In this document: piece by piece, positions 15,991 to 25,170 of the stretch
Position numbering within the stretch: the stretch's first letter is position 1
Layout: the number at the start of each line of letters is the position of its first letter
Origin: SIG565 sp045590755
GTDB taxonomy: Bacteria; Bacillota; Clostridia; Oscillospirales; Acutalibacteraceae
DNA: 51,998 nucleotides
Assembly: GCA_045590755.1 (NCBI GenBank)
Contig: JAZNRP010000006.1
Location: forward strand, 1 to 51,998
Reading direction: 5' to 3'
The notes under the pieces: generated by a model
Seen by the model: only the letters and a program-made list of their open reading frames with translations
The model's database searches: none
Told to the model about the DNA's origin: nothing
Program-made: the position numbers and the translations under genes

Positions 15991-16894
15991 TCTGACAGTT
16001 TCTTCTTCGCCGCATATTCATTCGGATTTTTCCACGGCCGGCATAATGCTGGATGTAATAATTGCATTAATTCCCACCGCCGTTTACGGCACAATAATTT
16101 TCGGTTGGAAAGCGGCGCTTATTATTGCGGTATGTGTAATTACTGCCGTTTTAAGTGAATTTTTATGGAATAAGGCCCTTAAAAAGCAGAATTCATTAAC
16201 TGATTTATCTGCAGTAGTAACAGGTCTTTTATTAGCACTTAATCTGCCGTCAAGTATGCCTATATGGATGGCAGTGATTGGCAGCGCTATTGCTATTATT
16301 ATAGTAAAGCAGATGTTCGGCGGACTAGGCCACAATTTTGCAAACCCAGCCCTCACGGCGAGAATCGTGCTTACTGTTTCATTTCCTGCGGCGATGACCC
16401 GTTTTCTTGAGCCATTCAGTGATGCTGTCTCTTCGGCAACACCCTTGGCTGACAGTGCATCTTTTTCTCTTCGCGAGTTGCTTTTTGGTATGCACGGCGG
16501 CTCAATCGGTGAAACTTCGGCAATGATGCTGCTGCTTGGCGCAATTTATCTGATACTTCGCCGTGTTATTTCACCTATAATACCAGTATCATTTATGGGT
16601 ACAGTATTTATTTTCTCACTCTTAATAGGTGTTGACCCAATAAAAGCCGTATTTAGCGGAGGTCTGATACTCGGGGCATGCTTTATGGCTACCGATTATG
16701 TAACAAGTCCTACATTTAAGTGGGGCAAGCTCATTTTCGGTATAGGCTGTGGCATTATAACGGTTGTTATTCGAAACTTTGCGGCACTGCCGGAAGGTGT
16801 GTCTTATGCGATACTTGTAATGAATCTTTTGGTACCGCACATTAACACATTCACAAAGCCGAAACCGTTTGGATGGGAGGCAGAAAAGAAATGA
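15980..16894 (+). CDS. rnfD: Rnf complex subunit D
   Basis: A 304-residue membrane subunit with about nine hydrophobic helices. SSATPLAD near residue 153 is the segment expected to carry the covalently bound FMN threonine. The family stretch GGLGHNFANPALTAR is intact. With RnfA, E and G it forms the ion-pumping core. Its stop overlaps the rnfG start as ATGA. Confidence 0.94.
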   Translation: MRNNLTVSSSPHIHSDFSTAGIMLDVIIALIPTAVYGTIIFGWKAALIIAVCVITAVLSEFLWNKALKKQNSLTDLSAVVTGLLLALNLPSSMPIWMAVIGSAIAIIIVKQMFGGLGHNFANPALTARIVLTVSFPAAMTRFLEPFSDAVSSATPLADSASFSLRELLFGMHGGSIGETSAMMLLLGAIYLILRRVISPIIPVSFMGTVFIFSLLIGVDPIKAVFSGGLILGACFMATDYVTSPTFKWGKLIFGIGCGIITVVIRNFAALPEGVSYAILVMNLLVPHINTFTKPKPFGWEAEKK

Positions 16895-17544
16895 GTAAGT
16901 TTTTAAATATTGTGAAAACTGTTTGGTCAAAAATAGCTGCCTTCTTTAAGAAAAATGATGATGTTTTCAGTCTTATATGGAAGTTAGGCGTTATCTGCCT
17001 TGCTGTAGCGTTAATTTTATCGGTTACCAATCTTATAACCGCCGATAAAATTAAGCAAATGGAAAAAGAAACTGCGATGAGTACTATGAAGGCGCTTATT
17101 ACGGCGGACGAATATAAAAGAATAGATAACTCACTGCTTTTACAGGATGAAGACACAGCTTTCTATGAAGCCAAAACGGCTGACGCTGTTGTGGGTTATA
17201 TAGTCGAAACTGTAACCAAGGGCTACGGCGGAGATGTGAAGATTATGACGGTAATCGGTACCGATAAAAAAATAATCGCAGTTACCGTGCTTTCTGCGCC
17301 TGACGAAACACCGGGACTTGGTCAAAATATAACCAAACCCGCCTTTTTAGAGCAGTTAAAAGGCAAGACAGAGGGCGTAAGCGTTGTTAGAAACGGTGCG
17401 GACACTGACAAAAACGAAATCGATGCGGTAACGGGCGCTACTGTATCGTCAAAGGCGGTAAAATCCGGTATTGACGAAGCGTTTACTGCGCTTAATAAAT
17501 ATTTAGAAATAACAGCAAGCGGCACAGTAAGGGAGGTACAGTAA
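16891..17544 (+). CDS. rnfG: Rnf complex subunit G
   Basis: A 217-residue protein with one N-terminal membrane helix (about 25-45) and an extracytoplasmic FMN-binding domain. The flavinylation motif is TGATVSSKAV (consensus S/T-GATxxS/T), near residue 177. ATG 16891 is chosen over the ATG at 16873 because GGGAGG precedes it by about 10 bases and it forms an ATGA overlap with rnfD. FMN attachment would need an ApbE flavin transferase, which is not in this window. Confidence 0.93.
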   Translation: MSKFLNIVKTVWSKIAAFFKKNDDVFSLIWKLGVICLAVALILSVTNLITADKIKQMEKETAMSTMKALITADEYKRIDNSLLLQDEDTAFYEAKTADAVVGYIVETVTKGYGGDVKIMTVIGTDKKIIAVTVLSAPDETPGLGQNITKPAFLEQLKGKTEGVSVVRNGADTDKNEIDAVTGATVSSKAVKSGIDEAFTALNKYLEITASGTVREVQ

Positions 17545-18218
17545 TGAAAAAAGAATATGTATCTTACTTAACTAACGGTATTGTTAAGGAAAACCCTGTT
17601 TTAAGACTTGTGCTTGGCACCTGTCCTACCCTGGCGCTTACCACCGCCGCTATAAACGGCATTGGTATGGGTGTTGCCGCAACGCTTGTGCTTGTCGGCT
17701 CAAACCTTGTAATTTCTTTGCTTCGTAATTTTATACCAAATAAAGTACGAATCCCCGCATATATAACAATAATTGCGGGCTTTGTAACTGTGGTGCAGAT
17801 GTTAGTTCAGGCATTTTTGCCCAGTATTTATTCGGCGCTCGGCATTTATTTGCCGCTTATAGTTGTAAACTGTATAATCTTGGGCAGGGCCGAAATGTTT
17901 GCTTCTCAAAATCCCGTTATACCAAGTATACTTGACGGTATCGGTATGGGAATAGGCTTTACTGCAACCTTAACGCTTATGGGCGCTATCAGGGAAATTA
18001 TCGGGGCCGGCACACTGTTTTCACTGCCTGTAACTACAGGATTTATCGACCCGATGATAGTTATGCTTCTCCCGCCCGGTGGCTTCTTCGTTTTCGGTAT
18101 TATGATTGCGCTTTCCAATAAATTAGCGTCGGCTTTGGGCAAAAAGCCCGTTAAGTGTACGGGCTGTGGCGACTGCGCTATGAAAGAAATGTGTGAGTCA
18201 GGGGGTGCCGAAGAATGA
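17544..18218 (+). CDS. rnfE: Rnf complex subunit E
   Basis: A 224-residue integral membrane subunit with about six helices, beginning YLTNGIVKENPVLRLVLG, typical of RnfE. A short Cys-rich tail, CTGCGDCAMKEMC (about 205-217), follows the last helix and could ligate a metal; Clostridial RnfE proteins often carry such a tail. The start overlaps the rnfG stop (TAATG), and the end overlaps rnfA (ATGA). Confidence 0.94.
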   Translation: MKKEYVSYLTNGIVKENPVLRLVLGTCPTLALTTAAINGIGMGVAATLVLVGSNLVISLLRNFIPNKVRIPAYITIIAGFVTVVQMLVQAFLPSIYSALGIYLPLIVVNCIILGRAEMFASQNPVIPSILDGIGMGIGFTATLTLMGAIREIIGAGTLFSLPVTTGFIDPMIVMLLPPGGFFVFGIMIALSNKLASALGKKPVKCTGCGDCAMKEMCESGGAEE

Positions 18219-18796
18219 TAAGTGCTATAGTTTCTATTTTACTTGCAGGACTATTGACTGAAAATATGATACTCTCAAAATTTTTGGGTATCTGTCCGTT
18301 TCTTGGCACATCTAAAAAGGTTGGCACGGCTTTTAGTATGAGTCTTGCTGTAACGGCGGTTATGATTATTGCAACGGCCGTTACATACCCATTGTATGCA
18401 TATGTTTTGGTGCCGCTCGGACTTGAGTATTTGCAGACAATATTGTTTATTTTGGTAATTGCGTCGATTGTTCAGTTTTTGGAAATTGTACTCAAAAAGT
18501 ATATAAAATCGGTTTATAATGCATTGGGTATTTATTTGCCGCTTATAACCACCAACTGCGCGGTACTCGGCATTACCTTGCTTAACTTTACAAAGGGCTA
18601 CGGCTTTGTTTTGTCGCTTGTAAATGCACTGGCGGCAGGTCTTGGCTTTATGTTGGCTATGATAATTTTTGCGGGCGTACGCTCTCGCCTTGAAGCAGCT
18701 GATGTTCCCGAATTCTTAAAAGGTCTACCCATAACACTGATTGCGGCATCCATAGTGTCACTTTCGTTCTTGGGCTTTGTAGGAATAGGGGGTTAA
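18215..18796 (+). CDS. rnfA: Rnf complex subunit A
   Basis: A 193-residue membrane subunit with six helices, homologous to RnfE and arranged in inverted topology in the known complex. Typical stretches are LTENMILSKFLGICPFLG and YLPLITTNCAVLGI. The cysteines in ICPFLG and NCAVLG correspond to the pair that holds a membrane-embedded iron-sulfur site in characterised Rnf complexes. It overlaps rnfE by ATGA. Confidence 0.95.
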   Translation: MISAIVSILLAGLLTENMILSKFLGICPFLGTSKKVGTAFSMSLAVTAVMIIATAVTYPLYAYVLVPLGLEYLQTILFILVIASIVQFLEIVLKKYIKSVYNALGIYLPLITTNCAVLGITLLNFTKGYGFVLSLVNALAAGLGFMLAMIIFAGVRSRLEAADVPEFLKGLPITLIAASIVSLSFLGFVGIGG

Positions 18797-18799
18797 AGA

Positions 18800-19594
18800 A
18801 TGATTGGAATTTTATATGCAGTGCTTATTATCGGCGGTGTAGGTATTTTACTTGGTGTAATTCTGTCGTTGGCTTCCAAGTTTATGAATGTACCCGGAGA
18901 TGAAAGGGAAGAAAAAATAAGGGCGTGTCTACCGGGCGCTAACTGCGGAGCTTGCGGTTATTCGGGTTGTGACGGCTATGCCGCCGCCATAGCAAAAGGG
19001 GAAGTTGAGCCTAATCTTTGTATACCGGGTGGTAGCAGTACATCAGAGCAGTTATCGTTAATAATCGGTAAAAAGGTTGAAACAGAAAGAAAAACGGCGT
19101 TTGTAAAATGTAATCACGGCTTAGATAAGACAACAAAGGAATTTGCATATACCGGTGCTGCAAGCTGTGCGGCGGAAAACCTTATGTATAAAGGACCGCT
19201 CAGCTGTAAGTGCGGCTGTTTAGGACAGGGCGACTGTGTAAGGGTATGTGATTATGGCGCAATAACGATTGTTAACGGTTGCGCAAAGGTAGACCAGGAA
19301 AAATGTGTATGTTGCGCTAAATGTGTAGCGGCGTGTCCTAAAGGTATTATTGAAATTTTACCCGAAAGGCAAAACTATTATGTGGCATGTTCTTCGCTCG
19401 ATAAGGGCGCGATAGCCAGAAAAAAGTGTACTGCCGCTTGTATAGCGTGTAAAAAATGCGAAACAGTATGTAGCGTCGGCGCTATAAAGGTTGAAAATAA
19501 TTTAGCCGTTATAGACCCCGATAAATGTGTGGATTGCCGCAAGTGTGTGGCAGCCTGTCCCGTTAAGTGCATTATTCTTAAGGGAAAAGAATAA
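18800..19594 (+). CDS. rnfB: Rnf complex subunit B
   Basis: A 264-residue ferredoxin-like subunit that takes electrons from reduced ferredoxin. It has an N-terminal membrane helix (about 1-25), then the [4Fe-4S] domain with ANCGACGYSGCDGY (near 49-62). C-terminal ferredoxin modules follow, with cysteine patterns CVCCAKCVAACP, CIACKKCETVC and CVDCRKCVAACP. This is the last gene of the operon and ends at a strong terminator. Confidence 0.95.
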   Translation: MIGILYAVLIIGGVGILLGVILSLASKFMNVPGDEREEKIRACLPGANCGACGYSGCDGYAAAIAKGEVEPNLCIPGGSSTSEQLSLIIGKKVETERKTAFVKCNHGLDKTTKEFAYTGAASCAAENLMYKGPLSCKCGCLGQGDCVRVCDYGAITIVNGCAKVDQEKCVCCAKCVAACPKGIIEILPERQNYYVACSSLDKGAIARKKCTAACIACKKCETVCSVGAIKVENNLAVIDPDKCVDCRKCVAACPVKCIILKGKE

Positions 19595-19604
19595 AACTAT
19601 AACA

Positions 19605-19645
19605 AAAAGCAGTATAGCGTTATTAACGCTATACTGCTTTTTTAA
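19605..19645. terminator. Bidirectional terminator after rnfB
   Basis: A stem of at least 14 bp, AGCAGTATAGCGTT against AACGCTATACTGCT, loop ATT, flanked by A5 and T6. It separates rnfB from the convergent glycan operon. Confidence 0.9.
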
Positions 19646-19668
19646 TTTTAGCATAGTTTTTCTATAAA

Positions 19669-20595
19669 TTAATACTTAATATGTCTTTTTATATACTTAA
19701 GGCTTTTTATGATAAATTCCTTTATTTTATATTTCTTTTCCACAAAGGAATTTTTATATATTATGCAGTTGTAAACGGTTTCTTCAATGCTTGAATATCT
19801 TTTTTTGTAAGAGTAATTGCCGCCGAGCAGATAGATTTCTTTTATTCCTTTTTCTATCAGGCTCTTAAGGTATTCATCATACAAAATTTTACCCGGCGAA
19901 TAATTACTGAGTTGGGTATCGTATGTCAGATTTTCAATATAAACCACGGGGCATTGCTCGCAGGAAAGAATTATGGATGCGATTTTTTCTTCTTTTTCCA
20001 ATTTCAAAATGTAAATATCGGTTACATGATATTTTGCGCAATATTCTTCTTTTGTTAGTCCGTAGTTTGTATTATGGGTATTGTTTTTGTATTTAAAGTA
20101 ATCTTCCCAGACAGTAGCCGCCTTTTCATCCAGTGCGGCATAATTGATTATTTTATATCCGTCAAATTTTTCGTTAATGATTCGCTTTTCGCGGTTTATA
20201 TTATATTTTCCCTTTGAAGAGAGTCTGGCGTCCAACGACTCGGCAGTATCGGGTAGTTCTATTCTTAGATGGTTATGCTCAATACCGTCTCCCACCTTGC
20301 AATAGCTATTTTCGTAGCTAATGGTTGTAACCTTAGAGATAGAAAAAATAAAATCAGTAATGCGCTTAACGGTAATGCTTGATAACGACATCAGATAAAT
20401 GCCTAATTTGGCCGATGAATTACTATATAAAACTTCAAAGAAGAATTTAGAATTACTATCTTCATAGCAATAAAGTTCTACATTACCCTGCAATACAGAG
20501 CTGTCCCATAAATCAAAACGGTTATATATAAAATTCGGCACAATTTCATTACATTTTGATTTATCTTCACATTTATAAATCTTGTATTCTTCCAT
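19669..20595 (-). CDS. FemAB/GNAT-fold acyltransferase (BioF2-like)
   Basis: A 308-residue soluble protein. The segment RLSSKGKYNINREKRI (about 125-140) matches the conserved entry of Acetyltransf_6/BioF2-like proteins. The C-terminal half holds the GNAT core, with YIENLTYD, YSPGKILYDEYLKSL and IYLLGGNYSYKKRYSS. Such proteins occur in polysaccharide clusters and probably acylate a sugar or nucleotide-linked amino sugar; the acyl donor is unknown. It is the last gene of a four-gene operon. Confidence 0.7.
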   Translation of the reverse strand: MEEYKIYKCEDKSKCNEIVPNFIYNRFDLWDSSVLQGNVELYCYEDSNSKFFFEVLYSNSSAKLGIYLMSLSSITVKRITDFIFSISKVTTISYENSYCKVGDGIEHNHLRIELPDTAESLDARLSSKGKYNINREKRIINEKFDGYKIINYAALDEKAATVWEDYFKYKNNTHNTNYGLTKEEYCAKYHVTDIYILKLEKEEKIASIILSCEQCPVVYIENLTYDTQLSNYSPGKILYDEYLKSLIEKGIKEIYLLGGNYSYKKRYSSIEETVYNCIIYKNSFVEKKYKIKEFIIKSLKYIKRHIKY

Positions 20596-20608
20596 TGCAT
20601 TTTATCCT

Positions 20609-21331
20609 TTACGGCTTAATTTTTTTAAGAAAATTCCTAATACATCGGGGTGTTTTTTCTTTTAAGGTTATAATCCTTTTTTCTTTTTTGTTTTGTTTTG
20701 CCTTGGTGGCCGAATAGTAGGCCTCGCAATATTCAACCTTTTTTATTGCACCGCGATATTTATTAATACCTGTGCAAAGGGCGACATAATCGTAGCTTTC
20801 AAGCTGGGAAGCATATTCCTTTACTGCCCGAAGCTTTAAATCCATTACATCGGTAATATCTAAAAATAAATTTGGCTTTGATAAGGCTGACCACAATTCA
20901 TATTCTACAATCTCGGCGGCCGCTCCTTGAAGGGATTTCATTTTATTGAAAATGTTGCACAAAACCTTATGGTCAATGTGACCGTCAAAGCGATTAGGCA
21001 CAAAAACATAATCGTATTTCTTTATTGGATAGGAATAGAGCAATTTTTTGTTTTTATATACAGTCTGGTCTTTGATGTTCAGTCTGGTAATTTTGTTAAC
21101 GCCGAAATAGGAAACGGCACGGTCAAACTCGGCCGTTCTTAATGCCGCGATTTCTTCACCTGTTCGATTTTCTTTGGGAGAAACGCCCCTGCTACCGTCG
21201 GTTAGCAATAACAAGTCGCACTGTGCACCGTATTTGCAAAGTAGTCCACCCACGCCTATCGACTCATCATCAGGGTGAGGAGATACCACCAATATTTTAT
21301 CATCGGGCGAAATGCAAATTCCTCTATACAT
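20609..21331 (-). CDS. PIG-L family N-acetyl-sugar deacetylase
   Basis: A 240-residue protein with the metal-binding motif SPHPDDESIG (about 16-25) and the partner histidine in DGHIDHKVL. PIG-L/LmbE enzymes remove N-acetyl groups from GlcNAc-type substrates with zinc. Placed between a GT4 gene and an acyltransferase, it may expose an amine that the next enzyme acylates; that pairing is inference. The C-terminus is basic. Confidence 0.88.
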   Translation of the reverse strand: MYRGICISPDDKILVVSPHPDDESIGVGGLLCKYGAQCDLLLLTDGSRGVSPKENRTGEEIAALRTAEFDRAVSYFGVNKITRLNIKDQTVYKNKKLLYSYPIKKYDYVFVPNRFDGHIDHKVLCNIFNKMKSLQGAAAEIVEYELWSALSKPNLFLDITDVMDLKLRAVKEYASQLESYDYVALCTGINKYRGAIKKVEYCEAYYSATKAKQNKKEKRIITLKEKTPRCIRNFLKKIKP

Positions 21332-21351
21332 ATTTATAAGCCCCTTCTGTC

Positions 21352-22518
21352 TTATAATAATATTTCTTCAAGCTCTGAAAAGCTGCCGGAAAATTTACTG
21401 TGTTCAATTTTTTTAGCGTTTTCTCGTAACTCATTAAAAGCGGCTTTATTTTCTAAAATTGATTTAATCGTATTAAAAAGAGATATGCTGTCTTGGTTTA
21501 CAATATAGCCGGTTATGTTGTTTTCCACAATTTCATAAGCCGCAGGGAAATTGGTTGTAACCGCCGCAACGCCAAGTATTTGTGCTTCTGCCAATGTCAA
21601 GCAAAAGGATTCGTGATGTGACAACTGTACATATAAATCTGCATCCTTAACAAAGGGAAAGGGATTTGGCTTACTGCCAAGTAAAATTATATGTTCTTCA
21701 AGTCCGTTTTCTGTGGCTTTATCGGCTAATACCTTTTTGAAGGGGCCGTCGCCTATAAAATACCACTTAAAATCGGTAAAGCCGTCGTTTATTAAGGCCT
21801 TGCAAATATCAATAGACAAAAGCGGCCTTTTCTCTTTTGCCAACCGTCCGCAAGTAACTATGGAAAAGGAATTATCAAAAGAAAAATCTTTTTCCGTCTG
21901 TGCGGCCGACAAAATTGCGGCCTTGTCAATTACATTGTAGAACACGCGTGTTTTATCGGACAAAAGCGGAAAACGCGCATCGAAAGAATTTTTACAAGAT
22001 TTGGAAACGCAGAAAATATTATCATAGAGCTTTAAATATTTAGCGGTATCGGCGGGCATCCTATAGTGGGCTATATCCATATGAATCCATACAGCCTTCT
22101 TTTTAGCGAGAACTCTTTTTAGCAAATATATATTTTCAAAAGCATCAGGCATAGCCCAGGCGATACCTACATCATATTCACTGTCTAACTTTGGGAACCG
22201 TTGGGTTGAAGCGTCATACTGCCCAAAGGACACTCTTTTAGTTAATTTAGCAAAGAGATAACCGATGGCAATTTTAATTGCTTTAATAGGCTTGCCTTTT
22301 TTTAACAGCTCCTTGGCAAATTGCTTTTGGTCATAGCCGCTGATTTTTTTAACTTCTACCCAATCGGGTATTTCGTCAACAATTCTACCGCAATTTCCCA
22401 AAACTGCAACCGTAACCGAATATTTTTCGGCAGGAACAGAATGTAGCAGACTAATTAAGCTTTTTTCAACGCCGCCGTAATTTTTCATTTGTGCTACAAA
22501 AAGAATTTTCTTCTTCAT
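21352..22518 (-). CDS. Glycosyltransferase family 4
   Basis: A 388-residue GT-B fold enzyme. The N-terminal domain opens with FVAQMKNYGGVEKSL, the acceptor-side glycine loop. The C-terminal donor domain has IVTCGRLAKEKRP, YFIGDGPFKK, HIILLGSKPNPF and the EX7E-type HHESFCLTLAEAQILG. It transfers a sugar from an activated donor in envelope or exopolysaccharide assembly at the cytoplasmic face. It lies 18 bases after the GT2 gene in the same operon. Confidence 0.9.
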   Translation of the reverse strand: MKKKILFVAQMKNYGGVEKSLISLLHSVPAEKYSVTVAVLGNCGRIVDEIPDWVEVKKISGYDQKQFAKELLKKGKPIKAIKIAIGYLFAKLTKRVSFGQYDASTQRFPKLDSEYDVGIAWAMPDAFENIYLLKRVLAKKKAVWIHMDIAHYRMPADTAKYLKLYDNIFCVSKSCKNSFDARFPLLSDKTRVFYNVIDKAAILSAAQTEKDFSFDNSFSIVTCGRLAKEKRPLLSIDICKALINDGFTDFKWYFIGDGPFKKVLADKATENGLEEHIILLGSKPNPFPFVKDADLYVQLSHHESFCLTLAEAQILGVAAVTTNFPAAYEIVENNITGYIVNQDSISLFNTIKSILENKAAFNELRENAKKIEHSKFSGSFSELEEILL

Positions 22519-22536
22519 AAAATCACCAAATTAATT

Positions 22537-23574
22537 TTATATTCTCCTAGTCGCTTTGAGTAATATAAGAAAGACAAAATATGTAATAAAAGGGATTCCT
22601 ATCTTTGCACATATTAAGGAAACCTTTTCTGCGGATGAAAGGCTCGAGAAGCTTCTCTTTTTAATTTCGTTTATGAATTTTGTGTCCTTATGTATTTCTT
22701 TGATTTTGTGGATTCTTTCCTTACGGTTATAAGGAGAGCCAATTTTAAAAAGATTTGAAACTTCCTCAAAATAACGCTGTGGGTAACCCTTATACTGTGC
22801 GGCAATTAATTCTTCTTCGGGAATGCCGAGTTTTTTTCTCGCTTCAAATATTTTGTTTGAAATCAAATTGTAGCCGTGCTCAAACAAGGGGGAATATTTA
22901 GAAGAAATTTTATGGGTTGTGCTGGTTATATTGCTTCGTATGTTATAGCCTACATAATCGGTAGTAGCAACACAATGAGACTTACTTAAAAATTCCACAT
23001 TAAAAACTATGTCTTCAGCTACTGCAAGCTGTTTATCGAATCGTATATTTTTGATAATATCTCCGCGGTAAAGCTTACCAATGGGCCCATAAAAGCTTTG
23101 CTTTAATGCACCGACAGAGTATGCCGTTCTGATAGAGTCCCGACCTGTGTATTTTTCCGATTTATGTATAATTTCTTTTTCTACAGCGCCATCTGTACAC
23201 ACCCTGAGACTGCAAGCCACAGCACTCATTTCAGTGTCTACATTAGAAATAAGGTGAGCAAGACATTCGTTTTCAATCCAATCGTCACTGTCTACAAACA
23301 TTACCCATTCACCGCGAGCTTGGTCAAGTCCTGTATTTCTCGCATTTGATATGCCGCCGTTTTCAATATGTATAACAGAGATACGCTTATCTTCTGCGGC
23401 GAACTCATCGCAAATTTCTCCGCTTTTGTCGGTTGAGCCGTCATCAACAAGAATAAGCTCAAAATTAGAATAAGTCTGGTTAAGAATAGAATTTATACAA
23501 TCAGATAAATATGGTTCAACATTATAAACCGGAACCACAACCGATACCAGAGCGTCACAAACACGGGTTTTCAT
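22537..23574 (-). CDS. Glycosyltransferase family 2
   Basis: A 345-residue GT-A enzyme starting VSVVVPVYNVEPYL. LVDDGSTDKSG holds the UDP site, and MFVDSDDW is the DXD-like metal site (near 93-100). A C-terminal hydrophobic helix (FITYFVFLILLKA) probably anchors it at the membrane. This is the first gene of the operon. It likely adds the first or an early sugar of a repeat unit. No flippase or polymerase is present in the window. Confidence 0.9.
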   Translation of the reverse strand: MKTRVCDALVSVVVPVYNVEPYLSDCINSILNQTYSNFELILVDDGSTDKSGEICDEFAAEDKRISVIHIENGGISNARNTGLDQARGEWVMFVDSDDWIENECLAHLISNVDTEMSAVACSLRVCTDGAVEKEIIHKSEKYTGRDSIRTAYSVGALKQSFYGPIGKLYRGDIIKNIRFDKQLAVAEDIVFNVEFLSKSHCVATTDYVGYNIRSNITSTTHKISSKYSPLFEHGYNLISNKIFEARKKLGIPEEELIAAQYKGYPQRYFEEVSNLFKIGSPYNRKERIHKIKEIHKDTKFINEIKKRSFSSLSSAEKVSLICAKIGIPFITYFVFLILLKATRRI

Positions 23575-23664
23575 TATCGGCGCACACCTTTCCTGAAATT
23601 TTTGTAAGACGGTTTATAAACGCGATTTCTCTCAAAGGATAATATATATAATTATACAGTATAT

Positions 23665-23693
23665 ATTATACATTAATTTAATATAAAAATCAA
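23665..23693 (-). promoter_or_regulatory. Promoter of the glycan operon
   Basis: Minus strand: TTGATT (23688-23693), 17-bp spacer, TATAAT (23665-23670). A leader of about 80 nt precedes the GT2 gene. Confidence 0.7.
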
Positions 23694-23742
23694 GGTGTAT
23701 GGACTTCCAATGCCGCATATTAAAAACAAGGCAAATTATTTA

Positions 23743-23771
23743 TTGCAAAAGGTAGGAAATTATGTTATACT
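23743..23771 (+). promoter_or_regulatory. Promoter of the decarboxylase beta-subunit gene
   Basis: TTGCAA (23743-23748), 17-bp spacer, TATACT (23766-23771). Confidence 0.75.
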
Positions 23772-23806
23772 ACCCTTGTTGATTTTTAAATAAAGGAGAA
23801 ACACAA

Positions 23807-24979
23807 ATGGAAATTTTGTACGAGAATCTGTTGACGATTACCTGGCAACAGGTTGTAATGTGGCTTATCGGTGGAATTCTTATTTTCCTTGCTATAAAAA
23901 AGGAAATGGAACCGACCTTGCTATTACCAATCGGCTTTGGTGCTATTCTGGTTAACATACCGGGCTCAGGCGCCATTACAAGATACTTTCAGGATGGCGT
24001 TGATAAAACGGTAGAAGTATTAACAGGCGCATTGTCACCCGACGGTCTTGCTGCCGAACACGGCGCACTTACTACGCTTTTTGATGCGGGTATTGCTAAT
24101 GAACTGTTCCCGCTTATACTCTTTATCGGTATCGGTGCGATGATTGATTTTGGACCCTTACTTGCCAACCCAAAACTTATGATTTTCGGTGCAGCGGCAC
24201 AGTTTGGTATCTTCTTTACCTTGTGCTTGGCGTCAATCTTTTTCCCACTTAATGACGCGGCTTCTATCGCTATTATCGGTGCGGCAGACGGCCCGACATC
24301 AATTGTTGTTGCTAATAAATTAGAATCTCAATACCTTGGCGCTATAATGGTTGCGGCATATTCGTATATGGCACTGGTGCCTATCATTCAGCCGCCCGTT
24401 ATAAAGCTTTTAACAACTAAAAAAGAGCGTATGATTCGTATGCCTTACGAAGCTAAGGAAGTTAAGAAGATAACAAAAATTCTTTTCCCGATTGTTATTA
24501 CCATCGTAGCAGGTGTTGTAGCACCGGCTTCCGTTTCACTTATAGGCTTCCTTATGTTCGGTAACCTGATTCGTGAGTGCGGTGTGCTTGATTCACTTTC
24601 CGAAACCGCACAAAAGGTACTTGCAAATCTTATTACAATATTCCTTGGTATCACCATTGCATCGCAAATGACTGCCGAAAAATTCTTAGCCCCCAACACC
24701 CTGCTTATATTGGGTCTCGGCCTTGTAGCGTTCATTTTCGATACTGCAGGCGGCGTTTTGTTTGCAAAATTCTTAAATATATTCTTAAAGAAGAAGATAA
24801 ACCCCATGATTGGTGCGGCAGGTATTTCGGCGTTCCCGATGTCAGGTCGTATCGTTCACAAGATGGGACTTGCAGAAGACCCGCAGAACTTCCTGCTTAT
24901 GCACTCAATCGGTGTTAATGTTTCAGGACAGATTGCATCGGTTATCGCAGGCGGCTTGATTCTGAATTTCTTTATGTAA
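23807..24979 (+). CDS. Na+-translocating decarboxylase beta subunit (OadB/MmdB/GcdB)
   Basis: A 390-residue polytopic membrane protein with about ten helices. Family hallmarks are GFGAILVNIPGSG, IGAMIDFGPLLANP, the central IIGAADGPTSIVVANKL with the Asp of the ion path, and MHSIGVNVSGQIASV. The beta subunit couples decarboxylation of a carboxybiotin carrier to Na+ export. No alpha (carboxyltransferase) or biotin carrier gene lies nearby, so partners must be elsewhere or the role differs. ATG 23807 has AAGGAG. A tiny gamma-like gene follows after 21 bases. Confidence 0.92.
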   Translation: MEILYENLLTITWQQVVMWLIGGILIFLAIKKEMEPTLLLPIGFGAILVNIPGSGAITRYFQDGVDKTVEVLTGALSPDGLAAEHGALTTLFDAGIANELFPLILFIGIGAMIDFGPLLANPKLMIFGAAAQFGIFFTLCLASIFFPLNDAASIAIIGAADGPTSIVVANKLESQYLGAIMVAAYSYMALVPIIQPPVIKLLTTKKERMIRMPYEAKEVKKITKILFPIVITIVAGVVAPASVSLIGFLMFGNLIRECGVLDSLSETAQKVLANLITIFLGITIASQMTAEKFLAPNTLLILGLGLVAFIFDTAGGVLFAKFLNIFLKKKINPMIGAAGISAFPMSGRIVHKMGLAEDPQNFLLMHSIGVNVSGQIASVIAGGLILNFFM

Positions 24980-25000
24980 TGTGAATAAGGAGAAATCGAA

Positions 25001-25132
25001 ATGTTTGAACCTAATAATTTTGTAGCAAATCTTTCCTATATGGGAACCGGAATGTTAGCAATTTTGATAGTAATGGGTGTAATAATCGTTGCAACTGTTT
25101 TTCTTAACAAAATCTTTTCCGGAAAGAAATAA
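25001..25132 (+). CDS. 43-aa membrane protein, OadG-like gamma subunit
   Basis: A 43-codon ORF beginning MFEPNNF. It has an AAGGAG SD, one hydrophobic helix (about 14-35, MGTGMLAILIVMGVIIVATV) and a short basic C-terminus. Size, topology and its place 21 bases after the beta subunit fit the OadG-like gamma subunit that assembles the decarboxylase. It lacks the long Pro/Ala tail and zinc-binding residues of classical OadG. The strong terminator right after it supports a two-gene operon. Confidence 0.8.
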   Translation: MFEPNNFVANLSYMGTGMLAILIVMGVIIVATVFLNKIFSGKK

Positions 25133-25139
25133 TAAATGT

Positions 25140-25170
25140 AAAAAAGAGAGCCTGTCGGCTCTCTTTTTTT
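25140..25170. terminator. Bidirectional terminator between the decarboxylase genes and sleB
   Basis: AGAGAGCC, loop TGTC, GGCTCTCT, flanked by A6 and T7. Confidence 0.92.
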
